From Rhypophila decipiens (Eukaryota > Ascomycota > Sordariomycetes > Sordariales > Naviculisporaceae): a stretch of DNA of 64,000 nt. The notes below the pieces were generated by a model. The model was not told the origin of the DNA. It searched no databases and was given only the letters and a program-made list of their open reading frames with translations. Numbering within the stretch: position 1 is the stretch's first letter; the number at the start of each line of letters is the position of its first letter. Position numbers and translations under genes: made by a program. Positions 10,397-20,500 of this stretch are shown here, piece by piece. Location of the stretch: the NCBI GenBank assembly GCA_033297075.1, contig MU858054.1:248001-312000 (forward strand), given 5' to 3'.

Positions 10397-11688
10397 CGCG
10401 GCGGAATCGGAGGGTCACGGCCCAAGTACCTTAAAAGGGCGAGTGACCAGGGAAAATCCAGGGAATCCTTAAATTAAAAGTTAAAAGGATGTCCCCGCGA
10501 CCAACACAGGTCAATATAAAATGCGACAGAGCGACAAAAGTTCGACCTTGTGGACTGGAAACCTGGGGATTGCGGGGAAATAGGTGTTTGCTTGCAGAAG
10601 TAGTGGAACAGGATATGAGGCAGATCAGCAGCAATGCAAGATTGAGATGCAGCCGAGGACCGAGACTGCGGAGCTCAACCAAAAGGCGGAATTATCAGGA
10701 ACACTCAATTACTCTGTGGTATGAAGCATGCTGGAATAGAAAGAGGACTTGGGGAGTTGGAAGGGACTGAAAATGTGTCTTGCTAGCATTAATCATTCTC
10801 AATTGTTCCTGTTCCCGCACTCACAAAGCGCGACTTTTACGGATACCGGTAGACGGATACTGGACGTGCCTATCTAGGGAGTTCGCCGAAATCGCGGGGC
10901 ATCGTACAGTATTGGTCCAGCAAAAGTATAATGCGCCCTCCGTAATTACCTAAGGTAGGTTGATTGATAAGCTCAACGGTATCCGTACGGTATCACTCGA
11001 GGCCTTTACGTAGACCCTTGCGCTGTTCAGCAGAACTGTGCTGTTCTCCATACCAAGGAATAAACGTGAAAGCTCGTCTTCCATAGAGAATATTGTTGGT
11101 GGAGCTTCCTGCAGCTGTCGGTGTTCTGTGGCTTGATGCTGTCACGAAGCGGAATATTTCTCTTGGCGGACAGGGATGAGCACATCTGCACACTCACCAA
11201 ATTCCATCACGGTTTTTGTTGAGATGCATCGGAGTCGCAGAGCTTCCTGTGTGACCGGGCCCCGGGTTTCTCCGGAGGTGCGACGGGTTGCAAAGAAAGC
11301 AATGATGATGAATCCTGATGGAGACGGTCGGATTAAGCAGCCTCTTTTCTCAAATCGCCTCCAGAAAGGACGATGGATCCGGGGTAAATAGTGACACTGA
11401 TGTATCTCTTTAATTCGGATAAGGCTGCACATGCAAACGCCTGGATGGCTACAATACCTGGTCCTGAACAAGGTTTCAGCCTTGACTCAAGCCCATGTGC
11501 TTCAACAAACCCATCAAAAGCTTAAATTTTTGTTAATTGATCAAGCTTCTGGACATCATTCAATGTTTTAACTCCGGGACCAAATGATTTTACTTTCAGA
11601 CAAAATTGAAGTGAGACCCACTCTTTTTACCCCCTTTCTATGGTTGTCACAGTAACAGGTACAGTATTTACATGAACTCCTTTTTTCT

Positions 11689-11745
<57 letters not shown>

Positions 11746-11963
11746 AGTTGACCGCCCAAGATGCGACGAGACAATGTGTTGCTAGGGTATATACTACATG
11801 ATATTTTAAATTTCTGGGAAATCCAAGAGAGAATTACTGGTATATTACCGTACTAATAATCCAAGATAGGTTAACTACATATACATATATGTGCCTAATA
11901 TACAGGCACCAGTCCAATTTGACTTTCTAGACCAGAGGTATTTATTCGAGCCAGTCAAGGCAT
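10397..11963. other. Intergenic region between ADK2 and chitinase genes
   Basis: Holds the ADK2 promoter (immediately right of 10396), two copies of the recurrent motif TACGGATACCG/ACGGTATCCGTA (10838-10848, 10976-10987), the CT microsatellite at about 11692-11743, and an AT-rich stretch with TATA/ATAT runs before the chitinase 3' end. No coding feature is supported. Confidence 0.6.
11692..11743. repeat. CT/GA dinucleotide microsatellite
   Basis: About 25 uninterrupted TC units. It lies roughly 220 bases beyond the stop codon of the chitinase gene, so it may be in its 3' flank. Confidence 0.95.
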
Positions 11964-14900
11964 TCAAGGTAGGTCAGGCCACCAAGTAGCGTCATGAGCA
12001 ATGGCAAAGTTGGGCTGGGCAATGTTGGCCCTCAGCGAGGCGATAAAGGCCATGACCTGGGGGTCGCTCGCCGCGACGGGGGCCTCCTCCTCGATCTCGT
12101 CCAGCAGCCCCGAGACCTGGTCGATGACGTTCTGTCTCATGCGCGCAAAGTGGTCCTGGAACCAGGCGTCAAAGTGGTCCAGCGCCCACACCTCTTCCTG
12201 CCACTGGAGCATGTGGTCGATCTCGGCGTAACGTATCTGCTGCCTCATCTCGGTGATGACCGTCCTCATGTTGGTGTTGACGTTGGGCTCGTTGTGCCAG
12301 CGGAACGTGACGATGACCTAATCATTTTTACATGTAAGTTTAATCAAGATGATTTAAAGGGAGAGGGATACAGGGACAACGTACGTTTCGAGCTCGAATA
12401 AGGGGATCCACCAGAACTTGGGGATTGGTGGCGCCCACGATGATGTTTAGAATGTCGCCCAAGCTCCAGAACGAACCTCGGGCCCACATCTATGAGCAAA
12501 TGAGTCAGCGGCGGTTATTCATCATCAACAACATGGTGTACTCACAATGGCTTTGAGCTGATTCATCAGGCTGGGGATCAAGGACATGACATCGCTGTTG
12601 AAGCTGGTACCCAGCGCACTCATGATGCGGCGGCTGTGGATCCAGAGGGCGGCACCGCCTCTGGGTCTGGCCGCACCCGGCTGGCGGGTCCGGATGTCGT
12701 ACTGGATGGTGTGGGTGAAGAAGCGGAGGGGCACCGAGAATTGCGAGCCGTCCATTATAAACGGGTCGTCGTCGGATCCGGACGCCAGGACGCCGTGGTA
12801 GGCATCGCGGCTCCAGTTGGGAATCATTTGTCTCTCGACCGGGTGGTCGACCTGCGCCTGGCCGAGGTTGCTCGGCGCATTCTGGTTGGGCACTATGCTG
12901 TTGAAGCGCCGCGGTCGCATCTGGGGGCAGTTGGGATCGAACTCCCACGACGAGGCGTAGATGGCCGCGTGTCTGGTTGGTCTCAGCTGGGATGGCCCGG
13001 GGTAGCCCAGAGACACCCAGTCAAAGACTGTCACGGCTCCCGTGTTCTCGTCTATGGCCGTGGCCGGGTACGGCTCCTGGCCGGCTCTCTTCCGGTTGGC
13101 CACGCGGGCCAGGCTGCTCGCGTTGATGTGGACCCGGTAGACGGTCTCGGGCATGTCTAGCGGCGACACGGCTGCGTCGGCGATCAAGGGGGTGGCCTCG
13201 AAGAGGTTGATGCTGATGCCCCTGGTCACCAGGTCTGGGTCGTTGGTCTGCGGGTCAAAGTTGATGCACGCATCGTCGTCCTCGGCGCAGCAGCTATCGG
13301 TGGCGCAGGTGCAGTCGAGGAGCCTCTCGGCGCTGCCGCCCTTCTTCTTGGCCCACCACGCGGCGATGGCATCGTTGATGTAATGGATATTGCACAGCAT
13401 GTACAATGGCCCCGTGATGCCACCCGTGTCCGTGATCCACTCGCCCTCCTCGGCCAACCAGGTGCTGACGTTGGAGTACGTGGAGCTGGACAAGCCCGGG
13501 CCGGTGGGAATGTGGGCATTCCAGACGTTGATTAATGCTGTGGTTGCCTTGTAGAGGAAAAACAGACTATCGATCAACGAGTAGACCGTATCCTGGATAT
13601 CCAACTTGCTCTCGGCCCGGGCAGCGAGGGCCGAAGTGCCGGCGAGCATCGAGTCGCTGTCGGATCTCTTGGCCTTGAGCTTGGCAAAGCCCGCCTTGTC
13701 GCAGAAGGGCTCGTCGGCCCACATGTCGAGGTACATGTCGTACTCGCTGGTCTCCTCGTCGTAGCGCTTGGTGATGGTCTTGATCTCGGGGGTGCAGCAG
13801 TGTGCCCACGAGCTGCCGCCCGCGCAGCCCGAGCTGGACATGGCCACCCGCACCGTGTCGGCGGGGCAGTTGGCGTAGCAGAAGTCGCTGGGCTGGCCCG
13901 TGAGGCCTTGAGATATGCCCTTGTGCCACGTGCAGTCCTTCCAGTGTGAGTTGCTGTCGCCGTTGTCGCAGCAGTAGTCCCTGGTGCCATACTTGTATGC
14001 GCACTGGGCGGCTCCGCTACCGTCGAGCGAAAACGAGACCTGGGTGTTGCTGCAGCTGTTGGCAGCGGCTCCCCCTGGCTTGTTGAGGCAGGCCGGCCAT
14101 GGCTGGCCCCAGTCACACTGCGAGTACAGCTTCATGTTGTCCTTGTCCACGGTGCAGCACGCGGCCTGGTAGCTCTTGTAGTTGAAGCCGTACAGGGCTC
14201 CTCGCTGGTGGCAGTGCTTGGAGTGGCTGCCGATTTCCTTCATGCCCGACGGGCACTCATTGGCGCACTCGCCGTTGTTGTGCGTGTACCAACCGCACGT
14301 CGGGATCTCCTGGTTCGGGGGGCAGCACAGCTGGTGGGTGCCATATCCGTCGCAGCCCGTGTCGTCCGTCATGTACTCGTTGGAGCGAGCCCCCGGGCCG
14401 CTGCGCATCATGCGGATCCAGTTGTTGGGGCAGTTCTCTCTGCACCCTGTCCACTTGCACTGCGCCTTGTAGTTGACTTTGTACTCGTAGCCGTCTCCGG
14501 TTGTGCCGTCGCTGTCGCCCTCCATCTTCATCGCCAGCGACTTGTACTTTGTCTGCGCCACCGACGCAAGAGCCCACGAGTACTTGGCATCTCTCGTGTC
14601 GTGCGAGACTGCCCACACCATGACGCCGCCCATGCCCTGCGAGCGAGCAAAGTTGGCCTTGAGCCTGAAAGTGTCCACGTCGTCGTACGTCAGCCACTGG
14701 TTGCCGTCCCATGTGAGGATCTTGACGCCCGCCTCCTTGTCCAGGGTGGGCGTCAAGCCCTTGGACGCGACGAGGTCGTCGATCTCCGAGTTCAGCAGCA
14801 CGCTGACCTCGCCGCTGCACGGCCCTGCTCCTGTGCCCGACTCGAAAGTGCAGCCCTTTGCCATACAAGAGGGGCTCGTGGCGGTGAAGCCGCGGCCGTA

Positions 14901-16173
14901 GAAGGCCATTCCCAGCGTCACCTTGTCCTCGTTGATGCCGTTGCGCCACAGCAAGTCCATGGCCTCTTTGATCTCGGTCAGGTTGGTGTGTGAGTTGAGC
15001 AGAGGCTGGACCCACTCGTTGGGCTCTTCCTTCTTGTCCCACACGCCGTGAAAGTCGTACGTCATCCTGTCAAGAGAGGATTCAAGTCAGATCGGAGTCG
15101 TCCACGTACAGTGTCAAGTACTTACATGTTGATCCAGTCAACCTCGGCCGTGACCCTTTTGACGTCAAAATGTTGGAGATACCCTACATGTATCCATACA
15201 AGTTAGTTTTCAGTGTTACATGTATTTGGAAGTGGTCAACATACAATACGACGCCGGGAGAGTGATACTCAACCCCGGCCGACCAATCTTTTTCAGAGCA
15301 TCCTTCAGGTTCTTGAGGAACTTGGGCAGGTTCTGGAAGTCTTCGGGCCGCCCAAATCTGTCCTTGGCGCCAGGATACTCCCAGTCGATGTCGACGCCGT
15401 CAAAACCATACGTGGTCATAAAGCTGGCAAGTGAGTTGAAAAAGGCTTTTTGGTTAGTCTCGGACCTGGCAATGTCGGAAAATGTCCTCATGGTCGGGCC
15501 CTCGTCGTTGAAAGTCCAGCCACCAATGGCAATGAAGATCTTGAGGTCCGGATCTCTCTTCTTGAGCTTGGTAAGCCGAAGGTACATTTCAGGGTCATAG
15601 GACGAAGCAGGCACAATCTGATATGTCGTTGGGTTGATGCTGGCAAAGGCAAAGTTGAGGTGGGTGTAGATGCCCATGGGGATGTGCTCGGGCAAGATGG
15701 CGTTGCACGCCCGGTTCGGAGCCCATCCCTCGTAGTAGCCGATGATGCGAGGGAATCCCGTGTTCTCATTGACCTCATAGCTCGGCCGCTTGACCGTCTT
15801 GGTTCCGCAGAAGTCTTTGGTCATGCCGCAGAAGCCAAACTTGGAGCAGCAGACATTGAGAGGGCAGGTCACGCTCTTGACGTATTTCTCCCCGAACCCA
15901 CCGGGGTCGCAGTCGGCCTTGAAGCCGCACGTGTCCACACAGACATCGTCGGCGCAAACTATGTAGTCGAGGTCAGTCAGGAGTCAGGACAAGGACAGAG
16001 CACAGCTCACAGTCAGGACCAACGCCGCAAAAGCCCCATGTGCTGCAACAGCCGACCGAACAAGGGTTTGCTGAGCTACAGCTCTGGGCCTCAACGAGAA
16101 GACCAGAGATGCTGGCCAACAAGGCAACAAGGCCAAAGAGCCCGAGAGTAGGAGGCCGCCTCATGGGGGACAT
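11964..16173 (-). CDS. Subgroup C (killer-toxin-like) GH18 chitinase with hevein-type modules
   Basis: Six exons (minus strand): 16173-16011, 15958-15245, 15183-15126, 15066-12546, 12489-12385, 12317-11964. They total 3915 bases, 1304 residues, with frame closing at every junction (SY/WYLQHF, WIN/MMTYDF). Order of parts: signal peptide; two hevein-like Cys-rich chitin-binding modules (about 30-110; CCSTWGFCGVGPDFC, CCSKFGFCG); GH18 barrel (about 122-475) with YYEGWAP, IAIGGWTF and the catalytic DIDWE at 244-248; a long Cys-rich region of repeated modules (about 490-740); then a C-terminal half with no family I can name. The architecture matches class V subgroup C chitinases, whose N-terminal half resembles the alpha/beta subunit of yeast zymocin. 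Lys-Arg pairs at 745-746 and 778-779 lie between the two halves. It shares a 1.37 kb upstream region with the divergent GH55 gene. It is expected to be secreted and act on chitin of fungal or arthropod origin; the C-terminal role is unknown. Confidence 0.92.
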
Positions 16174-17542
16174 GGACTCTGCCAGGAGGAATCGTCGATG
16201 CAGCCCGGGAAGGAAAATGACAAAGGATGTCGAGTTGATTCCCGCCGTTCAAGAGAGGCAAGGACTCTCTGGAGGGGGAAGGAGATGCCATTGTGAACCT
16301 CTGATGTCTGGGTCCATCCATGAGATGTACTCGGGCCATGGTCGCCGTCCAGCACACCGCACCAAGCACCAGGAGCCCAAACGGGTGCCCGTTCAGGGAG
16401 GGGGTGCCCCCTGAGATGCATACGCTTCAATGTTTACATTGATATGGGGGTACAAAAGCCGGTACATGCATTTATGCATCAGCTGCAAACTTGGGTTTGT
16501 GGGCTTCCAAGACTATTAGCTCATGTCTCAAACGGACGAAGGATTTCAATCATTTGTGCCTACCGTATAATCTCGTGGAATTGGAAGATTACTTGTGGAT
16601 CTGCTCAAGCGGATACAAGACCTGTCATTCGTGGTGAAGGCGATTTAGAGATGAACGTCGCTGTGATCCGGGAGCTTCTAGCCAATGATTTCGCTCCCTG
16701 GATACAGGCGTCTCCACAACTAATCTCCCAATTCCACGAGATTATACGGTACCATGTGTATCCAGACGATGCGGACCGTGGGCGGCATCATCTGCGGGGT
16801 TCTTTTGCTTGTTTCGGCGTCTTGGACCCTGGAAAGTTGATGAGGCTCTCGGGCAAGACTCGGGTCAGGCCCGGACTCGACCGAGGACCCCTACCCCACT
16901 AGGAGTCTCCACGCGTAATCACCTTACCTACCCGTCGCCGCGTCGCCGTCCACAAGATGATTATACATATACGGTATCCGTACTCCGGAAGACCGGAGAT
17001 ATCAATACCACAATGAGGAGCCCTATTCTAGGCAGTAGCGTAGTAGCGAGCGAGTTGGAAATGAAAGGGGCTGATGAGCTTGTTTGTAGCACTGTTTTGA
17101 CATTAGAGCCCCAATACCCTTGTGGAGGCAATTCCCGAGCAGGTATCCGTAAAGATGGCGCTGTCGTGACTGTACAGTGCTACGGTATGTTAAAAAAGAG
17201 AAGCTCTCTCCTAGCTGGAATGGGTGACGGTAACCTTGCTAACCTCGGAATTTCTTAGACTACATGTAGCCAAGCCAGACCCTGATGCTGGGAGAGTAGG
17301 CCAAGAGAAACAAGCGGCCGCTCATTTGCCTCGCCATGTTTCCCGTTAAACCTCTATTCGCAACGCTAGTCTTGTATTCGTAAAGATGTGAATATCCGGA
17401 CGAGCCTCGGGAGACAACCGTGGCGACGGTCCCTGGTGATATACAAGGGCGCCGGCAATGAGACAGCACGACTTTGGTCCCCCTCTCGGTTCACTGGCAG
17501 CTGCGAGAGCGACCCTGTCTGCCTCTTTCTCAAAGACTTGTC
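16174..17542. promoter_or_regulatory. Shared divergent upstream region of chitinase and GH55 genes
   Basis: 1.37 kb separates the two start codons and should contain both promoters. It has the recurrent ACGGTATCCGTAC motif at 16971-16983 and a related copy near 17141. A 152-codon frame at 16444-16902 is open but has no recognisable features and I do not call it. No TATA box is clearly positioned for either gene. Calling this a shared bidirectional control region is inference from layout. Confidence 0.5.
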
Positions 17543-20500
17543 ATGGCTCCCCCGAGCACCGTGACCAAGAGTCCGTCATGGCGCTTACTCGAGCTCCTGC
17601 TTCTCTTTCTTGCAACGGCCAGCGTTGCGCAGGCGGTTCACCATCATCAACATGGCCACCACCACCTCCATGAGCTCCACGCCAGGGCTCATCAACACCT
17701 CGGCCATCTACACCATGCCCGCTCCAACTATACGAGCCTCAACCAGACAGCCGGCGGTGCAGCCGAGCTGGTAAGACAGGCTCAGGCTGCCCTGGCCGAG
17801 ATCAACAAGGAGCGGGTGGAGCATCCCAGCTTCAACAAGTACGAGTTCAGGGGAACGGCCCGAGACCCTGAACTGGCGCCCTTTGTCGAGTTGCACACGT
17901 CCAATTCCACCTTGAAGCGTCGCCAGGCAAATAATGGCTCCGACGAGACGGCCACCAAAAACTATCGCATCCCCCCTGAGCTGGCCGAGGCTGCGCGCAT
18001 AGTGGCCGAGTCCACGCCCCAGGTGCCAACAGGTAACCATTCCGAGACTGCGGAAGCCCTGCGTCTCAAGTATAGACCCCAAACCAACGACACCAACAAG
18101 CCCGAGCCGCTCAAGACACCCGAGGGTGCCTTGTCCATCTTTGGTGATGACGTTGCCCCCCAGAACTTTAACTTTCAACCTGTCCTCCAAGAACATGAAG
18201 ATGGCCATGACAAGGAAAAGAGGCAGAGCGGCGGCAGTTCCTACTGGATGGCTGGCATGGGTTCCCAGGGCAGCAGTCCCTTTGGGCCCTCGGGCTACCA
18301 GGTGTGGCGCAACGTCAGGGACTTTGGGGCCGTGGGTGACGGCGTGACAGACGACACGGCCGCCATCAACCTCGCCATTTCCTCGGGCGGCCGGTGTGGT
18401 GCCGACTGTGGATCGAGCACCGTCGTTCCCGCCGTCGTCTTCTTCCCGCCAGGAACCTACCTGGTCAGCGGAGAGATCATCATGTACTACAATACCCAGT
18501 TATTGGGCGACGTGAGTCAAATTTCTCCATGTCTTGACCTTTTCTTTCAATGCGATTGGTTGCTGATGTGCATGATCAACACCTTGCCAGCCTCATAACC
18601 TCCCGACTCTGTTGGCCGCTTCCAGCTTTCTGGGGCGAGGAATCATCATCTCGGACGTGTACATCAGCGACGACGAGCAATGGTACATCAACCAGAGCAA
18701 CTTTTTGCGCAGCATCCGCAATTTCAAGATGGATATCCGCCTGGCAAATCCATGGAACTACATGTTTTGCATCCACTGGCAGGTCGCCCAAGGCACTTCT
18801 TTGGAGAACATCGAGTTCTACATGCTTTTTGACTCGCAGGTGCCCGGAAACAACCAACAGGGCATTTACATGGAGAACGGCTCTGGTGGTTTTCTTGGAG
18901 ACCTCACGTTTGTTGGTGGCGCTTTTGGGTGAGTTCAGGTTACCCTCAACTGCAGTCATGACTGACTTCATGTTGACAAGGCTAACATATATCTAATGGT
19001 GATCAAGAGCCTACTTTGGCAACCAGCAGTTTACCACTTCGGGCTTGGTCTTTTACGGCTGCAGAACTGCCCTCCAGGTCCACTGGGACTGGGCCTGGAC
19101 AATGCACGATTTTGTCATTGACAGCTGCCAGCAGGGCCTCGTCATTGTTGGAGGCGTAAGTCTTGTTTCCTAGCACCTTCACAACAACCTGCTGACATTG
19201 ACCAAATCAAGGCTGGCGGCCTCCACAGCACCGGCCAAGGCGTAGGGTCTGTTGTACTGGCAGACTCCATCATCGCCAACACGCCCACAGGAATTGTCAC
19301 GTCCCTCTTGGCCGAGAACTCGACTTCTTTTCTGCTCCAGAATGTTGGATTCTTCGGTGTCCAGACGGCCATCTCGGACAGCTTCCAGAGTCGGGTGCTG
19401 CTTGCCGGTGATCCCGGAGGCGCACGAGTCGTCGACAGCTGGGGCTTCGGCATGGTCAACAATGCCACCAACGGCATGGCCACCTTCACCAACGCAGGCT
19501 ACATGACCCCCATGCCGCGCAAGCCCGAGCTCACGGGGAAGCAGTACGACCAGATGCAGCCCAACCTCTTCACCCGCAGACGGCCCAAGTATTACGACGT
19601 GCCTGCCAGCAAGGTCATCAACGTGAAGGCCTTCGGAGCCAAGGGCGACGGAGTAACGGATGACACGGCAGTCCTCAACGGGATCCTGCAAGGAGCCGCC
19701 AACACGTCGTCCGTCGTCTTCTTCCCATTCGGCGTCTACATTGTCCGCGACACGCTCCGAATTCCGGTTGGCTCGCGCGTCATTGGCCAGTCGTGGTCGC
19801 AGATTATGGGCACAGGTTCCAAGTTTGCCGATGAGCTCCATCCCCGCCCTGTCGTCCAGGTTGGTCGACCCGGAGACGCCGGCATCTTGGAGATTCAGGA
19901 CATGATGTTTACAGTCAAGGGTGCAACTGCTGGCGCCATTGTCGTCCAGTGGAACGTCCGTGAAACAACAACAGGATCGGCAGGCCTATGGGACACCCAT
20001 GTCCGAGTGGGCGGAGCCAAGGGATCTGATCTCGACCTCGCAAAGTGTCCCAAGCTGACAGGGACCGTCAACCCCAACTGCAAGGCGGCGTCGCTGCTGA
20101 TGCATCTGACGCCAGGGTCTACTGCTTATATGGAAAACTCGTGGATATGGGTTGCCGACCATGACCTCGACAAGGTCACTCAAGACCAAATCGACATCTA
20201 TGCTGCTCGTTGCCTCCTTGTCGAAAGCGACCGGGCCTGGCTCTGGGGCACATCGTCGGAGCACTGTGTCCTGTACCAGTACCAGTTCTCCAATGCCCAA
20301 AACATCATGATGAGCATGATCCAGACAGAGTCGCCCTACTTTCAACCTACTCCCAGGGCACCTCTGCCATTCACCACTGGTCTCTTCTCCAACGACCCAA
20401 CATTCAGCAACTGCACTGCAGCCAAGTGTGCGGTTTCTTGGGCCGTGAGAATCATCGACTCGAGCAGCATCTACATGCTGGGCGCAGGCCTGTACAGCTG

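Noticed and set aside
14208..14993. 261-codon frames on both strands
   Set aside because: Shadows of the Cys-rich and GH18 parts of the chitinase exon.
16444..16902. 152-codon plus-strand frame between chitinase and GH55
   Set aside because: No recognisable domain, weak start context, composition unlike neighbours, and it occupies the expected promoter interval. Expression data could revive it.
17474..17542. Upstream in-frame ATG for the GH55 gene
   Set aside because: The extra 23 residues precede and would bury the signal peptide; the ATG at 17543 gives a normal secretion signal.
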